Assembly (NCBI RefSeq): GCF_002803085.1
Contig: NZ_NNBJ01000001.1
Coordinates: 699,040-763,039 of the forward strand
Direction: 5' to 3'
Length of the DNA: 64,000 nucleotides
Origin: Streptomyces sp. CB01201
GTDB lineage: Bacteria > Actinomycetota > Actinomycetes > Streptomycetales > Streptomycetaceae
A program made the translations under genes and the position numbers. Shown piece by piece: positions 32,076 through 41,035 of this stretch; the stretch's first letter is position 1, and each line of letters starts with the position of its first letter. The notes beneath the pieces are model-generated. The model saw only the letters and a program-made list of their open reading frames with translations. It was not told where the DNA came from and did not search any database.

Positions 32076-34628
32076 TCAGGGTGCGAGGTCTTCCATCGTC
32101 GGCCTGGACCTGACCATGACGGCGGCGACGAGCCCGGCGAGCAGGGTGATCCCCACCGCCCACCACAGCGTCTGCGTGTAACCGTCCAGCAGGCCCTGGC
32201 GCACCACGCCGGAGAGCGACGGCGGGAGCGCCATCGGGTCGACGCTCCGGCCGCCCCGGACCGCGTCGACGGCACTCGGCGGAACACCCGGCGTGGCCTG
32301 TAGGCGGGAAGCCACGCCCGCCGAGAGGAGTCCCGCCAGCAGCGCCGTGCCGAGCGCACCGCCCAGCTGCCCGGCCGCGCCCACCAGCGCCGCGCCCCCG
32401 CCGGTGTCCGGCACGCGTGCGGGGGAGGTCGCGATGGAATAGAGCGGCACCAGGGCCAGGCCGAGGCCGAGCCCCGTGACGAGCATGCCCGGCAGGGCGA
32501 GCGTGGTGTACTCGCTGTCGGGTCCGAGCCGTGTCAGCAGCCCCAGCCCGGCCGTGGCGAGCAGCAGTCCCGGCACGATCAGGGTGCGTGCCGGGGCGCG
32601 GTGGACGAGCCGGGCGGAGACCTGGCAGCCGATGACGATCGCGGCGCCCGCGGGCAGTATGTGCAGGGCGCTCGTCATGGAGGATTCGCCACGGAAGGCC
32701 TGGAAGACGGCGCTCAGTACCGTGAACAGGGCGAACGTGCCCGTGCCTGCCAGGAACAGGGCGAGCAGGGAGCCGAGGCGGTCGCGGTCCGCCAGGGCGG
32801 CGGGCGCGAGGAGCGGTGCCGTCGCCTGCAACTGCCAGAACGCGAAGGCCGTGAGCAGCACGACGCCGACGGCGACCGGGCCGAACACCGGGAGTTCGGC
32901 CCAGCGGTGCTGAGCGGATTCGGCCAAGCCGTACACGAGGGCGGCGATCCCGCAGCAGCCCAGCAGCACGCCCAGCGCGTCGAAGCGGCGGACGGCGCGC
33001 ATTTGGTGGTCGGGCACGAGGGTGGCCACGCCGAGCAGGGCGATCAGCGCGAGCGGCACTTCGGCGTACAGACACCACCGCCAACTCGCGCTCTCCACCA
33101 GCAGACCACTGGTGAACAGGCCCACGCACGAGCCGCCCGCGACGACCGCCGCATAGGTCCCGAAGGCGCCGCCCCGTGCGCGGGGCTCGAGGAAGGCCGC
33201 CGCCACCCAGCCCAGCGCGGCCGGTGCCAGGAGCGCGGCGAAGAAGCCCTCCAGGGCGCGGGCCAGGACCAGTACCCCGAACGAGGGCGCGGCACCGCCG
33301 ATCGCCGCGGCCACGGCGAACCCGAGCAGGCCGAGGATCAGCATCCGCTTGCGGCCCACCAGATCCGCGAGGTGTCCGCCGAGCAGCAGCAGGCCGCCGA
33401 AGGTCAGCGCGTACCCCGTGAACAGCCAGTTCGCCTCGGAGGTTTTCGCGTGCAACTGGACCACGATGGAGGGCAGGGCAGTGCTGAGCGATGCCCCGTC
33501 GACCAGCACGAGCAGCTGCACCAGGGCGACCACCGCCAGACCCCACCAGCGCCTCGGGTGCGGCGGGGTCGAAGGGGCCGCTGCGGGGACCGTCTCCAGG
33601 GGAGGCGGGAACCCCTGCGCGGGCACGGAGAACGTCGGGGCGTACGCGGGCGGTGGGGGAGCCGGTACCGGGGCCGGCCAGGAAGGGATGCGAGGGTCGA
33701 CCGGGGCGGCCGGCGCGGTGACGGCCCGCGCCGGGGCGAAGTCCAGCAACTGGGCCGCATGGCGCCCGAGTTGGGCGAGCACCGCACCCGGCAGCCACTC
33801 TCCGCCCGGGTCCGTCGCCGTGCGTTCGGCGATCTGTCGCGGGGTGGGCCGCCTGGCCGGGTCCTTGTCGAGGCACTGGCGTACGAGGTCGAGCAGCGGC
33901 CCGGGCACGCCGGTCAGGTCCGGCTCCTCCTCGGCGATCCGGAAGAGGTGGGCGTTGAGGCCGCTCTCGGCGGCGCCGAACAGCAGTCGGCCGGTAGCGG
34001 CGTGGACGAGCACGGCGCCCAGGCAGAACACATCGCTGGCCGGGGTGAGGGGCAGTCCGCGCACCTGCTCGGGCGACATGAAGCCGGGGGAGCCGATCAG
34101 CATGCCCGTGCGGGTGTGCAGGCTGTCCCCGGTGAGGCTGTCCATGGCCCGCGCGATGCCGAAGTCGATCACGCGCGGTCCGTCCACCGTCACCAGGACG
34201 TTGGACGGTTTGAGGTCCCGGTGGATCAGGCCCGCCTCGTGCACCGCCGCCAGAGCCAGCGCCAGGCGGTTGGCGAGGACGCGCACGGAGTGCTCGGGCA
34301 GCGGCCCGAAGTCCTTGCCGACCACCGTCGTGAGGTCGGGCCCCGGAATGTACTGGGTCGCGACCCAGGGCACCGGGGCATCGGTGTCGGCGTCGAGTAC
34401 ATCGGCCGTCCAGGCGCCCCCCACCCGCCGGGCGGCCGCGACCTCGCGCGCGAAACGCCTGCGGAACTCGGGGTGTTGGGCGTGCTCGTCCTGGACGACC
34501 TTGACGGCCACGGTCCGCCCGGCCTCGGAGCGGCCCAGGTACACCAGGCCCATGCCGCCCGCGCCCAGGCGGGCGATGAGACGGTAGGGGCCTATGTGGG
34601 TCGGGTCTGAAGAGATCAACTGGTCCAC
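32076..34628 (-). CDS. Bifunctional serine/threonine protein kinase / MFS transporter fusion
   Basis: This 850-residue protein joins two complete proteins. Residues 15-270 form a Hanks-type kinase: glycine loop LGAGGMG (21-27), ATP lysine K43 in VAVKVV, catalytic HRDLKPSN (136-143), DFG (155-157) and the activation-segment GSPGFMSPEQ. A Pro/Ala-rich linker (about 320-375) leads to a 14-helix DHA2/EmrB-type major facilitator (GRKRM loop motif at the 2-3 loop), occupying about 385-850. Such transporters export drugs or metabolites with proton antiport. Phosphorylation may control transport in cis. The GTG at 34628 is chosen because VDQLISSDPTHIGPYRL matches usual kinase N-termini; upstream residues are not conserved. 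Confidence 0.88.
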   Translation of the reverse strand: MDQLISSDPTHIGPYRLIARLGAGGMGLVYLGRSEAGRTVAVKVVQDEHAQHPEFRRRFAREVAAARRVGGAWTADVLDADTDAPVPWVATQYIPGPDLTTVVGKDFGPLPEHSVRVLANRLALALAAVHEAGLIHRDLKPSNVLVTVDGPRVIDFGIARAMDSLTGDSLHTRTGMLIGSPGFMSPEQVRGLPLTPASDVFCLGAVLVHAATGRLLFGAAESGLNAHLFRIAEEEPDLTGVPGPLLDLVRQCLDKDPARRPTPRQIAERTATDPGGEWLPGAVLAQLGRHAAQLLDFAPARAVTAPAAPVDPRIPSWPAPVPAPPPPAYAPTFSVPAQGFPPPLETVPAAAPSTPPHPRRWWGLAVVALVQLLVLVDGASLSTALPSIVVQLHAKTSEANWLFTGYALTFGGLLLLGGHLADLVGRKRMLILGLLGFAVAAAIGGAAPSFGVLVLARALEGFFAALLAPAALGWVAAAFLEPRARGGAFGTYAAVVAGGSCVGLFTSGLLVESASWRWCLYAEVPLALIALLGVATLVPDHQMRAVRRFDALGVLLGCCGIAALVYGLAESAQHRWAELPVFGPVAVGVVLLTAFAFWQLQATAPLLAPAALADRDRLGSLLALFLAGTGTFALFTVLSAVFQAFRGESSMTSALHILPAGAAIVIGCQVSARLVHRAPARTLIVPGLLLATAGLGLLTRLGPDSEYTTLALPGMLVTGLGLGLALVPLYSIATSPARVPDTGGGAALVGAAGQLGGALGTALLAGLLSAGVASRLQATPGVPPSAVDAVRGGRSVDPMALPPSLSGVVRQGLLDGYTQTLWWAVGITLLAGLVAAVMVRSRPTMEDLAP

Positions 34629-34852
34629 TGGGGAACCGTATTGCACGGTGGGCGCCGCGTCATGGGGTTCCGCCCAAGACCTCGAAGGGGGCCGGGGCGT
34701 CCCGCGCCCCGCCGCGCCACGACTGCGCAAAGGGAACCCGAAGCCGAGCCCGTCGAAGGAGCCGCTCCGGATCCGGGCCGTGCGGATCGCCGAGAGGCAC
34801 GCCCGAGAGGAAATACGGGATCTTCGGGACATATGCGCCAATAATCCGTCCC

Positions 34853-35788
34853 GTGAACGGGACAGCGGCAAGGCGGAAGAAGCTCGGACTTCGAGGCGCT
34901 TCGATGGTGTGCGGCCTGGCGACTCTGGCGTGGGGGCAGGTCGCCGTACCGGCGAACTCGTCGGCGGCCCCGGCCCCGCCGTGCCGGAGCACCGTGTTCG
35001 CCGGCGTCGCGCACGAGGACGACGACCTCCTCTTCATGAGTCCGGACCTGGTCGCCGACCGGGACAGGGGGGCCTGTCTCGACATCGTGTACCTCACCGC
35101 CGGCGACGCGGGCAGCCCCGGCACCCGGTATGTGCAGCAGCGCGAGCAGGGCGTGGGCCAGGCCTACGCCCTGCTCGCGGGCGCGCCCAACGAGTGGCGG
35201 CGCGAGGACCGCAGGCACGCCGGGCGCACGGTCCGGGCCTTCGTGCTGCGGGTGCCGGCGGGCCGGCCCGGCGTCCGGGTCACCTTCCTGCGCCTGCCGG
35301 ACGGGATCCACGACGGCTCGGGCACCCGCGCCCAGGCCGGCCAGAGCCTGCTCAAGCTCGAACGCGGAAGCATCCGCAGGATGACGGCCATGGACCACAG
35401 CGCGAGTTACGACGCGAGGGAACTCACCGCGATGCTGGCCTGGCTCGTCGCGGACGCGCACGCCAGGACCGTACGCACCCTGGACTACCGCAACACCGAC
35501 TACGGCACGGGACCCAAGGGCGACCACAGCGACCACGAAGTCGCCGCACGGTTCGTGCGATCGGCCGCCGCCACCCTCCCGGGGCCGAAGCCCGCGGTCA
35601 TCGGGTACCGCGGCTACTCCATCAGCGCGCTGCGCCCGAACGTGCCGGTGCAGCCGGCCCGCCACAAGGAATCGGTCTTCCGGCGGTATCTGACCACGAC
35701 CGAGTGCCCCAAGGGCTGCACCGACTACAAGGGCCCCCTGTCGGCGCTCTACCGGAACTGGATGCTCCGCCAGTACCCGACGGCTTAG
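34853..35788 (+). CDS. Secreted PIG-L family deacetylase
   Basis: This 311-residue protein has a signal-peptide-like N-terminus (MVCGLATLAWGQVAVPANSSA) and the PIG-L/LmbE zinc motifs: AHEDDD (residues 53-58) and HSDH (225-228). These belong to the GlcNAc-type deacetylase family that includes MshB and PIG-L. The usual AHPDDE is changed to AHEDDD, with Glu for Pro and Asp for Glu, which may affect the catalytic base position. Substrates of secreted members are unknown, possibly cell-wall or lipid-linked GlcNAc. It starts with GTG and is divergent from the kinase-transporter gene. Confidence 0.85.
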   Translation: MNGTAARRKKLGLRGASMVCGLATLAWGQVAVPANSSAAPAPPCRSTVFAGVAHEDDDLLFMSPDLVADRDRGACLDIVYLTAGDAGSPGTRYVQQREQGVGQAYALLAGAPNEWRREDRRHAGRTVRAFVLRVPAGRPGVRVTFLRLPDGIHDGSGTRAQAGQSLLKLERGSIRRMTAMDHSASYDARELTAMLAWLVADAHARTVRTLDYRNTDYGTGPKGDHSDHEVAARFVRSAAATLPGPKPAVIGYRGYSISALRPNVPVQPARHKESVFRRYLTTTECPKGCTDYKGPLSALYRNWMLRQYPTA

Positions 35789-35869
35789 CACTCCCCGGTC
35801 GTCTGGGCAGCCCCCGGCGCCACCCGGTACAACGGGGGAGTCGTCGGTGCGGACCAGGTGGAGGCAGGC

Positions 35870-37111
35870 GTGCGCAGGATCGCGATCATCGGGGCGGGGC
35901 AGGCCGGTCTTCAGCTCGCGCTCGGACTCCAGGGCGCGCACTACGACGTGACGCTCCATGCGGAGCGGACCGCGCAGCAGGTCCGCGAGGGGCGGGTCAC
36001 TTCGACACAGCTCATGTTCGGCCCCGCCCTGGCACTTGAGCGGGCGGCCGGGCTGAATCTGTGGGACGAACGGGCGCCGGTGATGGGCGGCCTGGAGATG
36101 TGCCACGGGGACCCGGCCGAGGCAGGCCGGCCCGTGCGCTTCACCGCCACCTACGACGCGGAGGTCCGCTCGGTCGACCAGCGGCTCAAACTCTCCGCGT
36201 GGCTGGAGCTCTTCGCGTCGCGGGGCGGCCGGGTGGAGTACGGATCGGTCGCGGCCGAGGACGCCCCGGCGGTCGTCGACCGCCATGACCTCACGATCGT
36301 CGCCGCCGGCCGGGGCGCCCTCGCCTCGCTCTTCGGCCGGGACGCGGCGCGCTCGGTCTACGACCGTCCGCAGCGCACGCTCGCCGCGTTCTATGCCGAC
36401 GGCGTCATGGCCAGGGGTGACGAGGCGGACGGGTATCTGCGGGTGTCCGGTGCGACGAGGGCCGGGGACGCCATCGCCCTCCAGGCCCTGACCGTGCAGG
36501 GGCCGTGCGCAATCCTGCTCCTGGAGGCGAAGCCGGGTGGCCCGTACGACTGTTGGGCGGACCGGCCGGGCTCGCGCGAGGGCCTGCGCCGGGCGGTGGA
36601 GCTGCTGCGCGAATACGCGCCGTGGGAGTACGAGCGCTTCGCCCGGGCCGAACCCACCGACGGGGGAGCCGCGTTGTACGGCGCGATCACGCCGGTTGTC
36701 CGGCACGCGGTGGGCTCGCTGGGGGGCGGCCGGTACGTCCTGGGAATGGCGGACGCGGTCGCCGTCAACGACCCGCTCACCGGCCAGGGCGCCAACAACG
36801 CCGCCAGGGCGGCCGACGCCTACCTCGGCGCGATCCTCAAGCACGGCGAGCGCCCCTTCGACGAACGGTGGATGCGCGCGACCTTCGAGGACTACTGGGA
36901 ACAGGCCCGCCATGTGCACGCGTTCACGGACTTGATGGTGCGTCAGCCACTGCCCGACCATGTCAGCCGTGTGGTGGAGGCCGCGTACCGACACCCCGAG
37001 GTCGCCCACCGCTTCGCCAACGGCTATGCGGATCCGGCCAGTTGTCGCGACTGGCTGATGGATCCGGAGCGGGCCGACGCCTATGTCGCTCGGTTCGCCG
37101 GGTCCCGCTGA
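35870..37111 (+). CDS. Styrene/indole monooxygenase-like FAD-dependent oxygenase
   Basis: This 413-residue flavoenzyme starts with the FAD-binding Rossmann motif RRIAIIGAGQAGLQLALGL (GxGxxG at residues 8-13). It matches the styrene monooxygenase StyA type: the ATRKTG-like region, RAVELLREYAPWEYERF, and MADAVAVNDPLTGQGANNAARAADAY, a conserved FAD-contact segment. These two-component enzymes epoxidise aryl alkenes or indoles using FADH2 from a separate reductase; no reductase gene is adjacent. GTG 35870 is chosen for GGAGG 5 bases upstream. It heads a rightward run with a TPR gene and a polyprenyl synthase gene. Confidence 0.85.
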   Translation: MRRIAIIGAGQAGLQLALGLQGAHYDVTLHAERTAQQVREGRVTSTQLMFGPALALERAAGLNLWDERAPVMGGLEMCHGDPAEAGRPVRFTATYDAEVRSVDQRLKLSAWLELFASRGGRVEYGSVAAEDAPAVVDRHDLTIVAAGRGALASLFGRDAARSVYDRPQRTLAAFYADGVMARGDEADGYLRVSGATRAGDAIALQALTVQGPCAILLLEAKPGGPYDCWADRPGSREGLRRAVELLREYAPWEYERFARAEPTDGGAALYGAITPVVRHAVGSLGGGRYVLGMADAVAVNDPLTGQGANNAARAADAYLGAILKHGERPFDERWMRATFEDYWEQARHVHAFTDLMVRQPLPDHVSRVVEAAYRHPEVAHRFANGYADPASCRDWLMDPERADAYVARFAGSR

Positions 37112-37256
37112 AGACGGACCCGTTTCGCCGGACGTCCGACTTCAGACGGACTCCGCACAAGCTCTGAGGCTGACTCCCGGCACCCCGTTCGTCTCCTAGC
37201 TTCGTGATCAAAGGCGGAGCCCCCGGCTCCGTACCCCGATCCGAAGCGAGACGACC

Positions 37257-38303
37257 ATGTACGGCAAGGCATTCGCCCCCGAGTACCGGGGATCCCTGGG
37301 TGAGCTCTCGGTCAACACCTCACTGGAGGAGGTCCTGGCCAAGGCGGTCGGGGAGCGACGAAGGGCCGAACAGAGCCGTGACGCACTGGAGTTGGCGCAC
37401 GCCGCGCTCGCCGTCGCCGAGGCGAGCAGGCGGCTCGGCCGCGTCGACCAGGCCGAACAGGCCTGGCAGGACAGCTATCACGCGGCCGAGCGGGCGGCCG
37501 ACCGGGGTGCGATGGCCTGGGCGGTGTGGAGCGGCGGCACGCTCGCCCGCCAGCGCGGCGATCTCGCGCTGGCCCGTCGGCGGCTGGCCGAAGCCGCCGA
37601 ACTCGCGGAGCAGGGCGACGACATCGTGGCCCGCGGCTACTCGCTGGCCGGGCTCGCGGAGACCGGCCGCATCCAGGGCGACTACGAGGCGGTGGGCCGT
37701 CTCCATGAGCAGCTGCTCGCGGAGGCCCGGCGGCGCGGCGAGGCGCGGCACACGGTGTGGGCGCTCGAAGGCATCGCGCAGATGCACCGCAACACCGGCT
37801 CCTTCGACACCGCCCTCGCCCTCTTCGAGGAAGCGGCCCAGATAGCCGGGGACGCGGGGGACGACCGCGGCCGGGCCTGGGCGCTGAGGGGCCTGGCCGA
37901 TGTGCGGTCCGCCCAGGGCGAGCCGGAGCGGGCCCTGGCCCTGCTGGCCGAGGCGGAGCCGCTCTGCCGCGAGGTCCAGCTGGTCGGCGCGCTGGCGTAC
38001 AACCACAAGATGCGGGGCAACGTGCTGTACCGCGCGGGGCGTTATGCCGAGGCCGAGGAGGTGTACGGCGGGGCCCTCGCGGAGTTCCGCGCGATGGGGG
38101 AGCCACGGGGAGAGGCGCTGTCGCGGCTCGGCCTGGTGAAGGCGAAGGCCCGGCTGGGGCGTTCGGCGGCACGGACCGCGGCCGATCTCGACGCCCTTGA
38201 ACGCGCGCTCGCCGACATCGGGTTGCGGCATGCCGGGGACATGATCGCCAAGGCGCGCGCCGAACTGGGCGTCGCCGCCGCCGACGCCGTACCCGCCCCT
38301 TGA
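37257..38303 (+). CDS. Tetratricopeptide-repeat protein
   Basis: This 348-residue all-helical protein consists of about seven TPR-like repeats with the alternating small/large pattern, for example QADRLGRVDQAEQAW-type helices, IAQMHRNTGSFDTALALFEEA, and LADVRSAQGEPERALALLAEA. There is no enzyme motif. TPR proteins scaffold partners. It lies between a flavin monooxygenase gene and a polyprenyl synthase gene, so a role in assembling or regulating that pathway is possible but not shown. The stop overlaps the TTG of a possible upstream start of the next gene. Confidence 0.85.
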   Translation: MYGKAFAPEYRGSLGELSVNTSLEEVLAKAVGERRRAEQSRDALELAHAALAVAEASRRLGRVDQAEQAWQDSYHAAERAADRGAMAWAVWSGGTLARQRGDLALARRRLAEAAELAEQGDDIVARGYSLAGLAETGRIQGDYEAVGRLHEQLLAEARRRGEARHTVWALEGIAQMHRNTGSFDTALALFEEAAQIAGDAGDDRGRAWALRGLADVRSAQGEPERALALLAEAEPLCREVQLVGALAYNHKMRGNVLYRAGRYAEAEEVYGGALAEFRAMGEPRGEALSRLGLVKAKARLGRSAARTAADLDALERALADIGLRHAGDMIAKARAELGVAAADAVPAP

Positions 38304-38362
38304 CCGCGGCTTCCGCGCTGTCCGCCCCAACTCCCGCACGGCCCACGACAGGAACGGGACCC

Positions 38363-39478
38363 ATGTTCCCCCAGACCGCTCCGCGCACCACCGACTGCCT
38401 GCGCCCGGCCCCGGACGGGTCCGGCCCGGCGGAGTCCGCCACTCGCTTTGCACCCGGCCCGGCCGCCACCCTCGCGCGCTGCCGTGAACTGGTCGAACCG
38501 GCCCTGCGCGACGCGGTGCGGGGCCTGCATCCGGAGCCGGGCCGCATCGCCGCGCACGCCTTCGGCTGGTGCGAAACGGACGGCAGGCCCAGCGCCGGGA
38601 GCGGTGGCAAAGGGGTGCGGCCGGCACTGGCCGTGCTCGGGGCGGAGGCAGTGGAAGCGGGTGCCGATGTGGCGGTGCCGGCGGCCGTGGCGATCGAGCT
38701 GATCCACACCTTCTCGCTGATGCACGACGACATCATGGACGGGGACGAGCGCCGACGGCACCGCGACAGTTCCTGGAAGGCGTTCGGCACGGGCCCCGCG
38801 GTTCTGGCGGGCGACGCCCTGTTCGCCTTGGCCGTCCGCACCGTGGCCGAGGTGGACGATGCGCGCGGTGGCCCGGCCGTGCGTCAACTGGCCTCCATGC
38901 TGGCGGAGTTGGTGCACGGACAGGCCGACGATGTGCGGTTCGAGACCCGGCCGTGGACCGGCCGCGATGCCGTGAGCCTCGCCGAATACCGGGCGATGGC
39001 GACCCGTAAGACGGGCGCCCTCCTCGGCTGCGCCACCGCCCTCGGGCCGGTCCTCGCGGGTGCCCCGGCCCGGCTCTCGGACGCGCTCGCACAGGCCGGA
39101 AGGGAGTGGGGGCTCGCGTTCCAGGCGATCGACGACGTGCTGGGCATCTGGGGGGACCCCGCCGTCACGGGGAAGCCGGTGCACAGCGATCTGCGGCGGG
39201 GGAAGAAGACGCTGCCCGTGCTCGCCGCGACGGCCGCGAACCCCTCGCTCGGACCTCGTCTGGAACGTCTGCTCGGCGGGGAGGCACCACCGGACGAAGC
39301 CGGGGTCAAGTGCGCCGCCGACCTGATCGAGCGGGCGGGTGGCCGCGAACGCGCCCTGCGGGAGGCGCGGGCCCGGGTCGTCGCGGCGCGCGACCGGCTG
39401 CGCGCGGCGCCGCTGGTGACGCCGCGCGTGGACGAGCTGGTCGCCCTCTCGGAACTGCTCCTGGACCGCCAGGTGTGA
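38363..39478 (+). CDS. Polyprenyl (geranylgeranyl/farnesyl-type) diphosphate synthase
   Basis: This 371-residue isoprenyl diphosphate synthase has the first Asp-rich motif HDDIMDGDERRRHR (DDxxD at residues 122-126) and the second, IDDVLGIWGD (Asp257-258 onwards). The KGVRPAL segment before the first motif and KKTLPVL after the second are also typical. It condenses allylic diphosphate with IPP to make C15-C20 or longer prenyl diphosphates. The residues before DDxxD (ELIHTFSLMHDD) do not fix the chain length reliably. ATG 38363 is used; a TTG at 38300 would overlap the TPR stop. No terpene cyclase or prenyltransferase is nearby. Confidence 0.9.
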   Translation: MFPQTAPRTTDCLRPAPDGSGPAESATRFAPGPAATLARCRELVEPALRDAVRGLHPEPGRIAAHAFGWCETDGRPSAGSGGKGVRPALAVLGAEAVEAGADVAVPAAVAIELIHTFSLMHDDIMDGDERRRHRDSSWKAFGTGPAVLAGDALFALAVRTVAEVDDARGGPAVRQLASMLAELVHGQADDVRFETRPWTGRDAVSLAEYRAMATRKTGALLGCATALGPVLAGAPARLSDALAQAGREWGLAFQAIDDVLGIWGDPAVTGKPVHSDLRRGKKTLPVLAATAANPSLGPRLERLLGGEAPPDEAGVKCAADLIERAGGRERALREARARVVAARDRLRAAPLVTPRVDELVALSELLLDRQV

Positions 39479-39519
39479 CGGTGCACCGACCCGCCCCGCG
39501 CGTCGATGCGCCGACCTGT

Positions 39520-39572
39520 CCCGCGCGGCTACGACGTGAGCACCGAGCCGCCCGCGCGGCTACGACGTGAGC
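39520..39572. repeat. 22-bp direct repeat copying the 3' end of the dioxygenase gene
   Basis: CCCGCGCGGCTACGACGTGAGC occurs at 39520-39541 and 39551-39572. The second copy contains the last codons and TAG stop of the leftward dioxygenase gene. The sequence between copies is nine bases, so this is a recent short duplication in the convergent gap behind the polyprenyl synthase gene. Confidence 0.85.
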
Positions 39573-40612
39573 GCCGCCCCGGCGAGCGGGCGCTCCGTGA
39601 GCAGCAGGTCGGCGTGGTGGCGGGCCGCCACCAAGGGATGGGCCCGCAGCTTGCCCTTGAGTTCGTTGCGCCCGTACTCGGCGAACAGCGGGTTCGCCGG
39701 GTCCGCGGTGGCGCCGGGAGCGTGTGCCGCGTAGGGGAACGACAGCGGCTCGATGTGGGCGTCCAGGCGCGGGTTGTAGAAGAACGGCACCGAGAAGCGC
39801 TCGGTGGCTCCGGGCGGGCTCACCACGCGGTGGTTGGTGGCGAGCAGATAGCCGTTGGTCGCGACTTCGAGGAGTTCGCCCAGGTTGACCACGAAGGCGC
39901 CGGCCAGCGGCGGTACGTCGTGGAAGCGGCCGTCCTCGCGCTGCACCTGGAGGCCGCCCACGGTGTCCTGGTGGAGCAGGGTGAGGAACCCGTAGTCCTT
40001 GTGCGCACCGACGCCCTGCCCGGTGCCGTCGTCGGCGCTGCCCGGGTAGCGGACCAGCTTCAGATGCAGATGCGCCCGGTCGCCGAACACGTCGTCGTAG
40101 AAGTCCTGGGGCGCGCCGATCGCGGCGAGCAGTTCGTGCAGCAGCTTCTCGGCGACCGCGCTCAGCCGGTCGATCCAGTTCAGCGCCGCGGCGCGCAGGT
40201 CCGGCAGCGCGGCGGGCCACTGGTTGGGGCCCTCCAGCCACCAGTACGCGGGCTCGCCGGGACCGGGCACACGGGCCGGCCGCTCGGCGCCTATGTCCAG
40301 CTGGTCGCGCCAGTCGCGGGAGCCACCGGTGCGCTCGTCCCCGATGCGCGTATAGCCGCGGAAGTGGGGCGAGTTGACATTGTCGATGGCGAGCCGGTCC
40401 GCGTCCGGCAGCCGGAAGAACGCCCGCATGGTGTCGTTGAGCGCGGCGGTCTCGGCGTCCGTGACGCCGTGCCCGACGAGCTGGAAGAAGCCGACGCCGT
40501 GCGCGGCACTGTGGAGCTGGGCGTGCAGCCGGCTACGGGCCTCGGGACCGCGGTCGGCGGCGGAGAGGTCGATGATCGGCAGCTGTGAGGACACGTACGA
40601 CATGGAAGCCAT
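39560..40612 (-). CDS. Isopenicillin-N-synthase-family 2-oxoglutarate/Fe(II)-type oxygenase
   Basis: This 350-residue protein has the IPNS-type architecture: the N-terminal DIOX_N region (LPIIDLSAADRGPEARSRL), then the jelly-roll core with iron ligands His204 and Asp206 (GAHKDYGF) and His261 (ATNHRVVSPPG). Arg272 in ERFSVPFF fits the 2-oxoglutarate-binding RxS motif. The substrate is unknown; the family includes IPNS, gibberellin oxidases and many uncharacterised enzymes. A Cys leader peptide gene lies 101 bases upstream on the same strand, which points to sulfur-related regulation. The starts ATG 40612 and 40603 are both possible. Confidence 0.85.
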   Translation of the reverse strand: MASMSYVSSQLPIIDLSAADRGPEARSRLHAQLHSAAHGVGFFQLVGHGVTDAETAALNDTMRAFFRLPDADRLAIDNVNSPHFRGYTRIGDERTGGSRDWRDQLDIGAERPARVPGPGEPAYWWLEGPNQWPAALPDLRAAALNWIDRLSAVAEKLLHELLAAIGAPQDFYDDVFGDRAHLHLKLVRYPGSADDGTGQGVGAHKDYGFLTLLHQDTVGGLQVQREDGRFHDVPPLAGAFVVNLGELLEVATNGYLLATNHRVVSPPGATERFSVPFFYNPRLDAHIEPLSFPYAAHAPGATADPANPLFAEYGRNELKGKLRAHPLVAARHHADLLLTERPLAGAALTS

Positions 40613-40713
40613 CCGCTGGGAGATGCCCCGGCCGGCGCGGGTGGGCGCGATCGTGGCTCCGCCGGGGTCGGGCGGGCGCCACAGGGGCACGGGGGAGGAA
40701 AGGGGGGCCTGGG

Positions 40714-40788
40714 TCAGCGGTGAGTGCGACAGGCCATGCTCGTGACGCGGACGAAGTCCACGTGGCGGCGTCGAACGAGCAGAGGCAT
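40714..40788 (-). CDS. Cys-type leader peptide upstream of the dioxygenase
   Basis: This 24-residue open frame reads MPLLVRRRHVDFVRVTSMAC then RTHR and stop. It matches the actinobacterial putative leader peptide pattern RRHVDxxRVxSxxCR found ahead of sulfur-assimilation genes. In those, ribosome stalling at the cysteine codon is thought to control expression of the downstream gene by attenuation. The downstream gene here is the IPNS-family dioxygenase. No obvious Shine-Dalgarno site precedes the ATG, so it may be translated leaderless or from a weak site. Confidence 0.75.
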   Translation of the reverse strand: MPLLVRRRHVDFVRVTSMACRTHR

Positions 40789-40821
40789 GACGCAAGGTTA
40801 CGCCCGGGCGGCCCCCTGGGC

Positions 40822-40839
40822 GTGTGATCACCCTCACAC
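40822..40839. promoter_or_regulatory. Perfect Crp-type binding site upstream of the leader peptide
   Basis: GTGTGATCACCCTCACAC contains TGTGA-N6-TCACA, an exact match to the CRP/Crp family consensus with the canonical six-base spacer. It lies 34-51 bases upstream of the leader peptide start codon, close to where the promoter should be. Streptomyces has a Crp homologue controlling secondary metabolism and germination. The site may act on the leader/dioxygenase unit. Confidence 0.65.
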
Positions 40840-41035
40840 CGCATCCGCCGCCCCTTCTCTTCCGCTCGCGGCCCTCGTCGGGGAGTGGTGCGCATCCTCG
40901 TCCGGGGAGCGGTCCGGGTGTAGGGGGCCCTGGGGGAGTTGGCCGAGATGCGGCCGCAGGCCTGGCGATGGTGGCCCTGGTCCCGCCGGGAACCGGAGAT
41001 CGACAAGACGATGTGGCGACGGCGAGGATTGCCGC

